In this document: positions 35,900 through 44,623 of the stretch, in pieces | Numbering within the stretch: the first letter of the stretch is position 1 | Layout: each line of letters begins with the position of its first letter | Assembly (NCBI RefSeq): GCF_900188035.1 | Contig: NZ_FZNN01000016.1 | Span: forward strand, 45,044-109,043 | Origin: Puniceibacterium sediminis | GTDB taxonomy: Bacteria > Pseudomonadota > Alphaproteobacteria > Rhodobacterales > Rhodobacteraceae | DNA length: 64,000 bases | Direction of reading: 5' to 3' | The notes under the pieces: model-generated | Database searches by the model: none | Seen by the model: only the letters and a program-made list of their open reading frames with translations | Told to the model about the DNA's origin: nothing | Made by a program: the position numbers and the translations under genes

Positions 35900-36556
35900 T
35901 CAGCGCGTGATTGCACGACGCATCCGGGTTTCCATGTGACGGGCCAGCAGGGAAAGCGGCCAGCACAGGATGAAGTACAGGGCAGCGACCGTGCCAAAGA
36001 CCAGAAACGGCTTGAAAGTCGCGTTGTTGATGATCTGACCGGCGCGGGTCAGTTCAGTGAATCCGATGATCGAGGCCAAAGAAGTGCCCTTGATCAGTTG
36101 CACAAGGAATCCAACGGTCGGCGCGATGGCCAGCCGCAGCGCCTGTGGCAGAACGACATGGCGCATGCGGTCGGTGTAGGACAGGGAAAGCGCGGTGGCG
36201 GCTTCGGCCTGACCGGAGGGGACGGCTTCGATAGCGCCGCGCCAGATTTCGCCCAGATAAGCGCTGGCATGAAAGGTGAGCGCGACAGCGGCGGCGAGCA
36301 ACGGATTGATCGGCAGCCCGACCACGGCAAGGCCAAAATAGACGAGGAACAACTGCATCAGCAGCGGTGTGCCCTGAAACACCTGGATAAAACCGGCGGC
36401 GATGCGGCGTAGCGCCTTGCTCTGGGACGTGCGCGTCAGGGCAATCAGCAACCCGCCAAGGGCACCGCCCAGAAAGGCGATGGCCGACAGGATCAGCGTC
36501 CAGCGGACCGCCAGAACGATGAACAGAACTTCGGCGGATGTGAATTCGCGGATCAT
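35900..36556 (-). CDS. Polar amino-acid ABC transporter permease (second)
   Basis: 218-aa HisM/GlnP-type permease (HEQRo family) with about five helices. The EAA loop is visible as GAIEAVPSGQAEAATALSLSYTDRMRHVVLPQALR across residues about 114-148. Start chosen at ATG 36556 (MIREFTSAEV), 1 nt after the first permease's stop; a longer frame to 36622 overlaps that gene. Works as heterodimer with the preceding permease. Confidence 0.93.
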   Translation of the reverse strand: MIREFTSAEVLFIVLAVRWTLILSAIAFLGGALGGLLIALTRTSQSKALRRIAAGFIQVFQGTPLLMQLFLVYFGLAVVGLPINPLLAAAVALTFHASAYLGEIWRGAIEAVPSGQAEAATALSLSYTDRMRHVVLPQALRLAIAPTVGFLVQLIKGTSLASIIGFTELTRAGQIINNATFKPFLVFGTVAALYFILCWPLSLLARHMETRMRRAITR

Positions 36557-36557
36557 G

Positions 36558-37226
36558 TCAGCGGCTCGCGGGATAGGTGAAAAAGCTGCGGCGGATTGCG
36601 GCGAACAGTGTCGAGAAACCAAGCGCCAGCAGGAAATACATGATGGTCAGCATCAGATAGATTTCGAAACTCGCAAAGGTGCGGGCATTCAGATCGGCAC
36701 CAGCCGAAGCCAGATCATTGGCCGAGATGACCGAAACCACACTTGAAGTCAGCATGAGATAGATGAATTGGCTGGTCAGCGAGGGGTAGATGTTCCGCAA
36801 TGCCGGTTTCATCACCACATAGCGAAAGATCTGCACCGGACTCAGCCCAAGCGCGCGGCCCGCTTCGATCTGGCCGCCGGGGATGGATTCGATTCCGGCG
36901 CGAATGATTTCGGTCCCGTAGGCGCCAACGTTGACGACCAACGCGACAATCGCCGCAGTGTTAGGCGACATCGATATGCCGATCGCGGGAAGGCCGAAGA
37001 AGATAAAGAAGATCTGCACAAGGAAGGGCGTGTTGCGGATCACTTCAACATAGACATCCATCACCCAGCGCAGCGGCCGAATGCCCGAGGTTTTGGCGAC
37101 CGCACCCAAGAGCGAAACGATCAGCCCGAGCACCATCGCAATCAACGACATGCGAATCGTCAGCCAAGCGCCATAAAGCAGCAAATCGAGATTTTCGAAC
37201 ACGGGCTGAAAGCTAAAGTTATACAT
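36558..37226 (-). CDS. Polar amino-acid ABC transporter permease (first)
   Basis: 222-aa permease of the same HisM/GlnP family: LLYGAWLTIRMSLIAMVLG in helix 1, RNTPFLVQIFFIFFGLP after helix 2, EAA loop GIESIPGGQIEAGRALGLSPVQ near 119-140. First gene of the transporter operon, directly behind a promoter with a LacI-type operator. GGGGAGGG precedes the ATG. The gene order (permease-permease-SBP-ATPase) differs from the common SBP-first order. Confidence 0.93.
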   Translation of the reverse strand: MYNFSFQPVFENLDLLLYGAWLTIRMSLIAMVLGLIVSLLGAVAKTSGIRPLRWVMDVYVEVIRNTPFLVQIFFIFFGLPAIGISMSPNTAAIVALVVNVGAYGTEIIRAGIESIPGGQIEAGRALGLSPVQIFRYVVMKPALRNIYPSLTSQFIYLMLTSSVVSVISANDLASAGADLNARTFASFEIYLMLTIMYFLLALGFSTLFAAIRRSFFTYPASR

Positions 37227-37260
37227 CTGCCCTCCCCAGAGAATGTATCAATTCATCCTA

Positions 37261-37296
37261 TTAGATCGATCTAAATTTTACGCAGGGAAAAGTCAA
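37261..37296 (-). promoter_or_regulatory. Promoter with LacI-type operator for the amino-acid ABC operon
   Basis: Perfect 14-bp palindrome TTAGATCGATCTAA (37261-37274) with the central CG typical of LacI/GalR operators. On the minus strand a TTGACT (-35, 37291-37296) lies 17 bp before TAGATC, so the operator covers the -10 region: a classic repression geometry. The -35 overlaps the lacI-type gene's stop codon, and the first permease ATG is 35 nt downstream of the palindrome. Confidence 0.7.
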
Positions 37297-38306
37297 TCTG
37301 CTTCTTGCCAGCTACTTTGCCGCGCCATCAGTTGTGGTGAAACAATGGATCGTTCAATCGGTGCAGTCGCATCTGCAAGTCTGCGAACCAGTAACCTTGC
37401 AGCCGAGGCGCCGATCTGTTCGGGGAACACGGCGACGCTGGTCAGTGGCGGATAGGTTAGTTGTGCCAGCGGCAGATCGTCCAGACCGACCACGGCAACA
37501 TCGACACCCGGCTCTAGTCCGGCGCGGCGCAGGCCGAGCATCAGGCCCGCAGCGAGAATATCATTAAAGCACAGAACCCCGGTTGGTCGGTTGGGCAGCG
37601 CCAGCACCTTTTCCGCCGATCCTGCTGCGCCGTCCCATGTCAGCTCTACCTCGACCGTGTCGGCATCTTCTGCCCCGGTCAGGGCCAGGGCCCGGGCAAA
37701 GCCCTTCAACCGTTCATCGCTCGCCGAAGTGTGTGCCGTCACCGACAGGAACGCAATGCGTCGCCAACCGTGATCGACTAGATGCTGGACTGCGAGCCGC
37801 ACCCCTTCGATGTAATCCGCGCCGGCATAATCGGTCAGGTCTTGCCCTACCTCACGCAGGGACTGCACCACTGGCATGCCCCATCCTTGTATCCGTGTCA
37901 GCAGCCCCGGTTCGGTTCCTTCGGCGGGGCAGAGGATCACGCCATCGACGCCGTGACCCCTGAACCGCTGCAAAATGTCATCCTGCCGGGAAAGGTCGTC
38001 ATGGCTGTTGGCCAGCAAAACGACGCGGTCATCCTCGCCCATGATCCGCTCGGCCCCCGAAAGGAATTCGGTGAAGAACGAATTCACGAGGTTCGGCACG
38101 ATGACACCGATTGTCCGGCTGCTGTTGTTGCGCAGCCGCGCGGCACCGATGTCCCGGACATAGTCAAGATCGGCCATGACCTGTTCGATCTTCTTTCGGG
38201 TGCGGTCCGCCACCAGCGGCGACTTGCGTACCACCAGCGAAACGGTCGCGCGCGATACGCCCGCAACCTGCGCAATCATATCAAGTGTGACCTTCTTGGG
38301 TCTCAT
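37293..38306 (-). CDS. LacI-family transcriptional regulator
   Basis: 337-aa repressor. N-terminal HTH VTLDMIAQVAGVSRATVSLVV (residues about 6-26) and hinge helix DIGAARLRNNSSRTIGVIVPNL, then a periplasmic-binding-protein-like effector domain with VDGVILCPAEG and CFNDILAAGLM. The start at ATG 38306 has GGAGGGGGG upstream. It precedes the amino-acid ABC operon on the same strand, with an operator between them. LacI proteins usually sense sugars or nucleosides, so the pairing with an amino-acid-type importer hints at an unusual ligand (for example an amino sugar or opine). The 233-bp region above it (38307-38539) holds only its promoter. Confidence 0.9.
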   Translation of the reverse strand: MRPKKVTLDMIAQVAGVSRATVSLVVRKSPLVADRTRKKIEQVMADLDYVRDIGAARLRNNSSRTIGVIVPNLVNSFFTEFLSGAERIMGEDDRVVLLANSHDDLSRQDDILQRFRGHGVDGVILCPAEGTEPGLLTRIQGWGMPVVQSLREVGQDLTDYAGADYIEGVRLAVQHLVDHGWRRIAFLSVTAHTSASDERLKGFARALALTGAEDADTVEVELTWDGAAGSAEKVLALPNRPTGVLCFNDILAAGLMLGLRRAGLEPGVDVAVVGLDDLPLAQLTYPPLTSVAVFPEQIGASAARLLVRRLADATAPIERSIVSPQLMARQSSWQEAD

Positions 38307-38539
38307 GCGCACCCCCCTCCTGCTTTGACTTGCGGCTGGTATAGAGACTACAGAATAAAGCGATACGGAAAACACGGGCAGTCGAAGAGCTTGCCGTCAG
38401 CGCGGCCCTCCCTACCAAGCAAGGTACCCTGTCTTGCTGGGCACACGACCTGTGTGAATAGTGGGCGGTCACAAAACATCTGGCGGTTGGGATTTCGGCC
38501 AGGCCGCCCCCAATCCAGGACCCTTAAATGCTAGGGGGC

Positions 38540-39379
38540 TCAGCTCACCGGCTGATCGCGAACAAGGAGAAGTTCGAAAGTCACGCAAATTGTATTCGCG
38601 GATCGCGCAAGGATGCCTTTGGCATGCGGTCCGTCGAAACCGACTGACATCGCCTGAAGGTCGACTTGGCCTTCTGACAGGCATCCTTTGGTCAAGAGCA
38701 CCTCGGTCGCATAGCTGCCGACAGCGGCGTGATCAGCAAATTTCGTGCCGATAAGGCTGCCAAGCCCTGTGACCGTAGCGTTTTCCATACCGGCATCGCC
38801 TGCTATTTTCACGATGATATCGTCGATAGGCTCGTGTGGTCGTGCAGTAGCAAGGACGGCGTTGGCGTGTTCGACTTTGCCGGTGCGGACTGATCGAAAC
38901 AGGACAAACCCGGTTTCGGGATCCTTCGCGCTTTCCATGCGCGCGCCCTCTAGTACAACAACATCCACGGTCACATCCCGGGCCAGCACCGTGTATTCTG
39001 CGAGAAGGTGCCCGGCATGAAGCCCGCCGATCTGATCCGCCCAGACGCCGTGGGTATGGGCAAAAGCCGCCCCATCGCGTCGTCCGAGGTGTGCACCTGC
39101 ACAGACGATCCGGGCCCGATCCAACGTCGTGGTCGCGCTGTACCACGCGACATGCCCGTCACCCGGCGCGGGCGCCGGTCGGACAAAGGACAGCCTGTCG
39201 GTGTCGATGCCCGACAGGTCGAACCAGGCCGCAGCACCGTCCACGGCATCGGTCATGGCCGCAAGCAACGGTATCCCGGCGTGCAGGGTGACCGCCTGCC
39301 GCGTCGCACGGCAGGGCACGGCGCTGAGCCGGTCCGGCGCGGGCGGCCCGGGGTGGATGATCCGGCGCGGCTCAGCCAT
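38540..39379 (-). CDS. Tandem PPC/DUF296-domain protein
   Basis: 279-aa protein built of two PPC (plants and prokaryotes conserved, DUF296) domains. The first half (about 25-135) keeps the metal-site pattern: H108 and H110 in FAHTHGVW and H124 in HAGHLL. The second half (about 145-275) repeats the fold (VTGLGSLIG, VGFDGPHAKGIL) but lacks the HxH pair, so it looks degenerate. Bacterial PPC proteins bind metal and form trimers; their function is unclear. The start at 39379 overlaps the ligase stop by 8 nt. Last gene of an operon with IclR, SCP2-type thiolase and acyl-CoA ligase, which suggests an accessory metabolic role rather than DNA binding. Confidence 0.78.
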   Translation of the reverse strand: MAEPRRIIHPGPPAPDRLSAVPCRATRQAVTLHAGIPLLAAMTDAVDGAAAWFDLSGIDTDRLSFVRPAPAPGDGHVAWYSATTTLDRARIVCAGAHLGRRDGAAFAHTHGVWADQIGGLHAGHLLAEYTVLARDVTVDVVVLEGARMESAKDPETGFVLFRSVRTGKVEHANAVLATARPHEPIDDIIVKIAGDAGMENATVTGLGSLIGTKFADHAAVGSYATEVLLTKGCLSEGQVDLQAMSVGFDGPHAKGILARSANTICVTFELLLVRDQPVS

Positions 39380-40940
39380 CGGCGATTTCACCACGGGCAA
39401 GCAGTTCGGCACGGATCATTTTCTTGGTGATCTTGCCATAGGCCGATTTGGGCATCTCGTCCCAGAACACCACCTTTTTGGGCATCTTGTAGCGCGGCAG
39501 CCGCGTGTCCAGCCAGTCAAGCACCGCGTCACTTGCAGGCGCCTGCCCGCGGGCGACGCAGACGGCGATGCCGACCTCGCCCCATGTCGGGTCCGGCACG
39601 CCCAGCACGGCGGTTTCGGAAATATTGGGGTGCAGCAGGATCTTTTCCTCGATCTCGCGCGGATAGATGTTCGACCCGCCCGAGATATACATGTCCGATG
39701 CGCGGCCGGTCAGATACAGAAACCCTTCGTCATCCATATGCCCCAGATCACCGGTCAGGAACCAGCCGTCGCGAAAGCTGCTGGCGTTGGCCTGCGGGTT
39801 GTCATGGTAGCCGGCAAAGACGGCGGGGCCGATGACCGCGACTTCGCCCGTTTCGTCGGCGGCGCATTCGCGGCCCAACTTGTCCTGCACCTGTACCTGC
39901 ATCCCCGTTCTGGCAAATCCGCAGGTGCCAAGGCGCATGAGCGCATCGTCGGCGGAATGATGCAGCGGCGGCAGGACAGTGATATTTCCCGTCACCTCGC
40001 CCAGGCCGAAGTATTGCACCAGCACTGGCCCCAGAACGTCAAGCGCGCGCACCTGATCGGCGCGATACATCGGCGCGCCGGCATAGATCACGTAGCGCAG
40101 GCTGGAATGGTCGTAGGCGTGGACGGATTCGTGCTCGACCAGCAGCTTCACGATTGTGGGCACGGTAAAGATGTTGGTCACCCGCCACTTGGCGACCAGC
40201 CGCCAGATGTCCTCGGGATCAAAGCGCACCCCGGCAGGCAGGATCGTCTTGACCCCGTGGGCGACCTGCGCAAGCTGATGGATGCCCGCACCATGCGACA
40301 GCGGCGCCACCACGATCGACGCATCCCACGGCCCGGTGGCAGGCATCAGGTCGCAAAGATGATTGGTGATGACAAAGGCCATCTGCCCGTGGGTCAGCAC
40401 TGCAGCCTTTGGCATGCCGGTCGTACCAGAGGTATAGAAGAACCACGCCGGATCGTCGCGATCAACGGGGACGGGCGTGACTTGGGCACCTTCGTGATCC
40501 GTGACAAGGGCGTCGTAATCGTCAGGTCCGTCGCCCCCGATGGTCACAGTAAAATCGACCAGATCGGCGCAGGCGGCAATATGCCCAGCGAAACCCGCCC
40601 CGACCAGCAAGCCCTTTGCACCCGAAGATCGGGCGAGCCAGGCAACCTCTTCCGGGGTCTGACGATAATTTGCCGGAACCCAGACACAGCCCAGTTTCCA
40701 GCAGGCATAGGCGGCTTCGAACATCTGATTGCAGTTGGCCGACTGAACAAGGATGCGGTCACCCTTGCCAGCGCCATAACGGTCGCGCAGCGCCGCGGCA
40801 AAAGCTGTCGCACGCGCCTCAAGCCCGGCCCAGCTCCAGTGCGCCTTTCCCCAGACAAGGCCGATATCGTCAGGGTGACGCCGCGCGCTTTCGGTCAGGA
40901 AATGCGACAGGTTCATCACCCGGGTCGAAACAGGCTTCAT
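39372..40940 (-). CDS. AMP-dependent acyl-CoA synthetase/ligase
   Basis: 522-aa ANL-superfamily enzyme that activates a carboxylic acid with ATP and joins it to CoA. Motifs in order: P-loop YTSGTTGMPKAAVLTHG (about 166-182), the A5-type QYFGLGEVTG, A7 LTGDLGHMDDEGFLYLTGR with SDMYISGGSNIYP, and the catalytic Lys in PKSAYGKITKKMIR close to the C-terminus. The start is ATG 40940, sharing a base with the thiolase stop; a GTG one codon earlier is equally possible. Substrate unknown; a medium-chain or aromatic acid taken up by the divergent TRAP system is a fair guess. Confidence 0.92.
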   Translation of the reverse strand: MKPVSTRVMNLSHFLTESARRHPDDIGLVWGKAHWSWAGLEARATAFAAALRDRYGAGKGDRILVQSANCNQMFEAAYACWKLGCVWVPANYRQTPEEVAWLARSSGAKGLLVGAGFAGHIAACADLVDFTVTIGGDGPDDYDALVTDHEGAQVTPVPVDRDDPAWFFYTSGTTGMPKAAVLTHGQMAFVITNHLCDLMPATGPWDASIVVAPLSHGAGIHQLAQVAHGVKTILPAGVRFDPEDIWRLVAKWRVTNIFTVPTIVKLLVEHESVHAYDHSSLRYVIYAGAPMYRADQVRALDVLGPVLVQYFGLGEVTGNITVLPPLHHSADDALMRLGTCGFARTGMQVQVQDKLGRECAADETGEVAVIGPAVFAGYHDNPQANASSFRDGWFLTGDLGHMDDEGFLYLTGRASDMYISGGSNIYPREIEEKILLHPNISETAVLGVPDPTWGEVGIAVCVARGQAPASDAVLDWLDTRLPRYKMPKKVVFWDEMPKSAYGKITKKMIRAELLARGEIADG

Positions 40941-42109
40941 CACGAAACCCGTTCAAGGATCGAGGCATAGTTGGCCACCGCAGCGCCGCCCATGTTGAAC
41001 ACCCCGGCCAGCCTGGCCCCGGAGATCTGCATGTCGCCCGCTTCTCCCATCAGCTGCATCGCGGCCATGATGTGCATCGACACGCCCGTCGCCCCGATCG
41101 GATGTCCCTTGGATTTCAGCCCGCCCGATGGGTTCACCGGCAAACGCCCATCCTTGGCGGTCCAGCCTTCGCGGATCGCGCGGCCCCCCTGCCCCGGCGC
41201 GGCCAGGCCCATCGCCTCGTATTCCAGCAGCTCGGCGATGGTGAAACAGTCGTGGGTTTCGACAAGGCTCAGATCACCCACGGTGATCCCTGCCGCCTCG
41301 TAGGCAGATTCCCACGCGCGGCGCGCGCCATCGAACCGGGTCACATCGCGACGCGACAGGGCCAGCGGTTCGTTGGCATGGGCGCGGGCCCGGAATGCGA
41401 TGGCCCGCTCCAGATCTGCGGCCACCTCTGGCGCGGCAAGGACAATCGCCGCAGCGCCGTCCGAGACAAGCGAACAGTCGGTCCGCCGCAACGGCCCGGC
41501 AACATGGGGGTTCTTTTCGGACACCGTATTGCAGAAAGCCACGTCAAAATTGCGGCGCATATGGGCAAAGGGATTCCCCATGCCGTTGCCGTGGTTCTTG
41601 GAGGCAATCATCGCCAACTCTTCCGAGCGGTCGCCGTATTTCTGAAAATAGCTTGCCGCGATATTGCCAAAGAGCCCGGCAAAGCCCCCGCCAACGCCGG
41701 ATTCCTCCTTGCGATAGGATGCGCCCAGCAGGATTTCACCCACCTCAGCGCCCGGGGTCGCCGTCATCTTTTCCGCACCGACCACCAGCGCGATCTTGCC
41801 CCGCCCACTTGCGATGAAATCCATCGCGCCATGCAGCGCCGCAGACCCGGTCGCACAGGCATTTTCGTAGCGGGTGGCGGGCACACGGGAAAGACGTTCG
41901 TCCCCCACGCCCACAAGCGCGCCCTGAAAATCCTGATCGGAAAAGCCGTTGTTGAAGACACCGACAAATATCCCGTCCACATCTTCGGGCGTGACGCCGG
42001 CGTGTTCCAGTGCGGGTCCGGTGACTTCGGCCATCAGCGCCTCGGTGTCGGCTGCTTCGCTGCGGCCGAATGCGCTATGCGCCCAGCCCACGATATACGG
42101 ATCTCTCAT
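40940..42109 (-). CDS. Thiolase-family protein (SCP2/lipid-transfer-type acetyl-CoA acyltransferase)
   Basis: 389-aa thiolase-fold enzyme. Nucleophile Cys85 lies in ENACATGSAAL, the His motif is KGHPIGATGVSMHIM, and the C-terminal block reads VFNMGGAAVANYAS. The second cysteine of classical thiolases is missing there, as in SCP2-type thiolases. Members cleave or form beta-ketoacyl-CoA, often of branched, steroid or aromatic side chains. Such genes often sit beside a DUF35 OB-fold partner; none is present here, and a PPC protein occupies the operon instead. The ATG overlaps the iclR stop by 4 nt. Confidence 0.9.
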   Translation of the reverse strand: MRDPYIVGWAHSAFGRSEAADTEALMAEVTGPALEHAGVTPEDVDGIFVGVFNNGFSDQDFQGALVGVGDERLSRVPATRYENACATGSAALHGAMDFIASGRGKIALVVGAEKMTATPGAEVGEILLGASYRKEESGVGGGFAGLFGNIAASYFQKYGDRSEELAMIASKNHGNGMGNPFAHMRRNFDVAFCNTVSEKNPHVAGPLRRTDCSLVSDGAAAIVLAAPEVAADLERAIAFRARAHANEPLALSRRDVTRFDGARRAWESAYEAAGITVGDLSLVETHDCFTIAELLEYEAMGLAAPGQGGRAIREGWTAKDGRLPVNPSGGLKSKGHPIGATGVSMHIMAAMQLMGEAGDMQISGARLAGVFNMGGAAVANYASILERVS

Positions 42110-42939
42110 GTTGCCTCCCTTTCGGATTTTGCGCGGACCAGACGCCGCGCCAGCCTTGTTTCAATACCTTCTGCCTCGCGGGTCAGCATGGCGGCAAGCT
42201 CTCTGTCGCGCGGTGGTTGCATCCGGCTTTCGATCGCGGCAAGCGACAGCGCCCCCGCGACCGTTCCGTCGGCGCGCCGCAGCGCAACGCCCACCCCCCA
42301 GCTGCCCGGCACCACCCGCCCCGGATTGAGCGCAAAGCCCCGCGCACGGGTCGCGGTCACCTCGTGACGCAGCACCTCAGCCGTCAGACCGGGATATTCG
42401 GCCGCCAGCAGCGCGGCGTTGTCGTCCAGCACCGCCTCGACCTCATCATCCGGCAGCGCCGCCAGCATCGCGAGCGACCCCGCGCCGACACCCAGCGGAT
42501 GCTGTGCCCCCGTTGTCAGCGCGTGGGTGCGGATCGGGAATGCCCCCTCCTGCCGGTGCAGGCAGACCGCGCCCGCCCCCCGACGCATGGTCACAAAAGC
42601 CGTGTCGCCGCTGTCGCGGGCCAGACGCGCCACGGCGTCGGCTGCAATCTCCAGCAAGCCGTGGCGCGGCGTCGCAAGGGTGCCAAGCACATAACATTCC
42701 GCGCCAAGATGATAGTGGCGGCTTTCATCGTCCTGTTCGATCAGCCCGCCACGGATCAGCGCCAGCAAAAGCCGCCGGACGGTGGGCTTGCCCAGCCCCG
42801 ATTGCGTGACCAGCGAAGCCAGGGAAATTCCATTCGCACCGCCACGCCCCACCAGCGTCAAAAGAGCCAGAGAACGATCAACAGCCTGCGTTCCGCTGAC
42901 GGTGCGGCCCTCTTCCGACTTATTCACAATATGGACCAC
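42106..42939 (-). CDS. IclR-family transcriptional regulator
   Basis: IclR regulator with HTH (SLASLVTQSGLGKPTVRRLLLALI) and effector domain (HPLGVGAGSLAMLAALPDDEV). The start is uncertain. I use GTG 42939 (277 aa), which has a weak GGAAG upstream; ATG 42996 (296 aa) lacks any ribosome site and GTG 42927 is also possible. It heads the operon iclR-thiolase-ligase-PPC with 4-nt or smaller overlaps, and is divergent from the TRAP genes at 43073. It probably controls both sides in response to the imported acid or its CoA ester. Confidence 0.85.
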   Translation of the reverse strand: MVHIVNKSEEGRTVSGTQAVDRSLALLTLVGRGGANGISLASLVTQSGLGKPTVRRLLLALIRGGLIEQDDESRHYHLGAECYVLGTLATPRHGLLEIAADAVARLARDSGDTAFVTMRRGAGAVCLHRQEGAFPIRTHALTTGAQHPLGVGAGSLAMLAALPDDEVEAVLDDNAALLAAEYPGLTAEVLRHEVTATRARGFALNPGRVVPGSWGVGVALRRADGTVAGALSLAAIESRMQPPRDRELAAMLTREAEGIETRLARRLVRAKSEREAT

Positions 42940-43053
42940 AGCGTTCCACTTCCAAAGGCAAGAGATGTCTTCAGCCCCTGAGCCTGCGGAGTTCATGCCA
43001 GAATGCAAGAAATTTCTTGTCCTTTATTCCCGTTTCTGATCCACATTGTGCAA
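42924..43053. promoter_or_regulatory. Candidate paired IclR sites in the divergent iclR/TRAP promoter
   Basis: GGTCCATATTGTG (minus strand, 42926-42938) and GATCCACATTGTG (plus strand, about 43038-43050) agree at 11 of 13 positions. Both are imperfect dyads of the TTCCACA-n-TGTGGAA kind used by several IclR regulators. One lies at the iclR start, the other just before the dctP ribosome site. Function inferred from position. Confidence 0.4.
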
Positions 43054-43072
43054 TCTTAGGGGAGGAAGATAC

Positions 43073-44074
43073 ATGAATATGGTACTCAAGGCAGCGCTGA
43101 CTGCAATGCTTGCGACGACGATCCTGTCTGGCTCAGCCATGGCAGAGACGCTGCGCCTGTCTCACAACACCGGTGATTCCACGACCTGGCACAAGGGTGC
43201 CGAGCGTTTCGGAGAGCTGCTGGCCGAAAAGACCGGCGGCAACTTTGACGTCCGCGTCTTCCCGAATGCGCAGCTTTCCGGCGGCGACCAGATGCGTCAG
43301 GCCGAAATGGTCGGTCGCGGTGCGCTGGATCTGGTTGTGACTTCGGCCATCAACGTCACGCCGCTGGTGCCCGAAATGGCCATCTTCTCGCTGCCCTATC
43401 TTTATGCCGGCTACGATCAGGTGGACGCCACGACACAGGGCGCGCCTGCCGACATGCTCGAAGATATCCTGCGCGAAAAGGGGATCGAGGTTCTGGCCTG
43501 GGGCGAAAACGGCTTTCGCGAGGTCACGAACAACGTCCGCCCGGTCAAGTCGCCTGCGGACATGAAGGGCCTCAACATGCGCGTTGCGGGACCGATGTAC
43601 ATCGACGTGATGAACGCGCTTGGCGCCAATCCCCAGCAGATGCAGTGGGGCGAAACGATGACCGCGCTGCAACAGGGTGTGGTCGACGGTCAGGAAAACC
43701 CGATCGGCGCGGTGATCATCCCGCAGCAGGTCTACGAAGTACAAAAGTACCTCACCGCCTGGCATTACTCTTACGACCCGATCTTCCTTGGCGTGTCGAA
43801 AAAGCGTTGGGATTCACTGGATGCCGAAACCCAAGGAGCGATGCGCGCGGCCGCCGAAGAGGCGATGACCTACCAGCGCGAGATCACCCGCAAGGGCACT
43901 GCCGATGGCGTCGCCTTCCTGCGGGAAAAGGGCATGGAGGTCTATGAGCCCTCCGAGGAAGAGCTTCAGGCCTTCCGCGAGGCGACGCAGCCCGCCTTTG
44001 ATGAATGGGCGGCAAAGGTTGGCGACGACATCGTCGGTGCCTTCCGCAAGGCCATCGACGAGACCGGCAACTAA
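43073..44074 (+). CDS. TRAP transporter substrate-binding protein (DctP-like)
   Basis: 333-aa DctP-family binding protein; signal peptide residues 1-25 (TTILSGSAMA-E). The mature part starts LRLSHNTGDSTTWHKGAERFGELL, with the conserved ligand-carboxylate Arg in LNMRVAGPMYIDVMNALGA and the downstream TALQQGVVDGQENP. Ligand should be an organic acid. GGGGAGGAAG lies 4 nt before the ATG, indicating strong translation. First gene of dctP-dctQ-dctM, divergent from the IclR/thiolase/ligase operon. Confidence 0.94.
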   Translation: MNMVLKAALTAMLATTILSGSAMAETLRLSHNTGDSTTWHKGAERFGELLAEKTGGNFDVRVFPNAQLSGGDQMRQAEMVGRGALDLVVTSAINVTPLVPEMAIFSLPYLYAGYDQVDATTQGAPADMLEDILREKGIEVLAWGENGFREVTNNVRPVKSPADMKGLNMRVAGPMYIDVMNALGANPQQMQWGETMTALQQGVVDGQENPIGAVIIPQQVYEVQKYLTAWHYSYDPIFLGVSKKRWDSLDAETQGAMRAAAEEAMTYQREITRKGTADGVAFLREKGMEVYEPSEEELQAFREATQPAFDEWAAKVGDDIVGAFRKAIDETGN

Positions 44075-44082
44075 ACCAGATC

Positions 44083-44110
44083 GGCGCGGCACCGGACACC
44101 GGGCCGCGCC
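44083..44110 (+). promoter_or_regulatory. Intra-operon stem-loop after binding-protein gene
   Basis: GGCGCGGC (44083-44090) pairs perfectly with GCCGCGCC (44103-44110), and the loop itself can add CCGG/CCGG. It lies 8 nt after the dctP stop and before the dctQ ribosome site; no T-run follows. Confidence 0.55.
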
Positions 44111-44131
44111 CATTTTCGGGAGGAGGGTGCC

Positions 44132-44623
44132 TTGCGGTTCATTCTGCGGGATTTTGAAAAGATCGTCTGCGCCGTGCTGTTTCTCGGCATGACGCTGCTG
44201 GGCTTTGCCAATGTCGTTGTGCGCTACGGCACCCACTATTCCTTTGCCGCCTCCGAGGAAATTCTGACCAACGGCTTCCTCCTGCTGACCGTCTTTGGTG
44301 CGGCTATCGCTGCGCGGCGCGGCGAACACCTTGCCGTCACACTGGTACAGGACGCACTGCCGCCACGGCTGGCGCAGGGCGTGTTCGCCCTGTCGGTCCT
44401 GCTCAGCGTCGGGCTGCTCGCTGCATCGGCCTGGTTTTCCTGGGCCACGCTGATGAACCTGATGGACAACGGGATGCGCAGCTATGCGCTGGGTGTACCT
44501 GCCTGGTGGTATCAGGCCGCGCTGCCCTTTGGTTTTGCCCTCGTGATCATCCGCTACCTGCAACACGCCGCACAAACCTGGCGCGCACCCCGCGCTGAAC
44601 CACCGGCGGCACCCGGTGTCTGA
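44132..44623 (+). CDS. TRAP transporter small permease (DctQ-like)
   Basis: 163-aa four-helix protein with the DctQ pattern: FANVVVRYGTHYSFAASEEILTNGFLL across helices 1-2 and ARRGEHLAVTLV. It starts with TTG at 44132, supported by GGGAGGAGG 5 nt upstream and the lack of an ATG in reach. It overlaps dctM by 8 nt, so the two membrane subunits are translationally coupled. Confidence 0.92.
   Translation: MRFILRDFEKIVCAVLFLGMTLLGFANVVVRYGTHYSFAASEEILTNGFLLLTVFGAAIAARRGEHLAVTLVQDALPPRLAQGVFALSVLLSVGLLAASAWFSWATLMNLMDNGMRSYALGVPAWWYQAALPFGFALVIIRYLQHAAQTWRAPRAEPPAAPGV

Noticed and set aside
39129..42367. Two long plus-strand open frames of about 600 codons opposite the acyl-CoA ligase and thiolase genes
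   Set aside because: They are shadows of clearly identified minus-strand enzymes and resemble no protein family.
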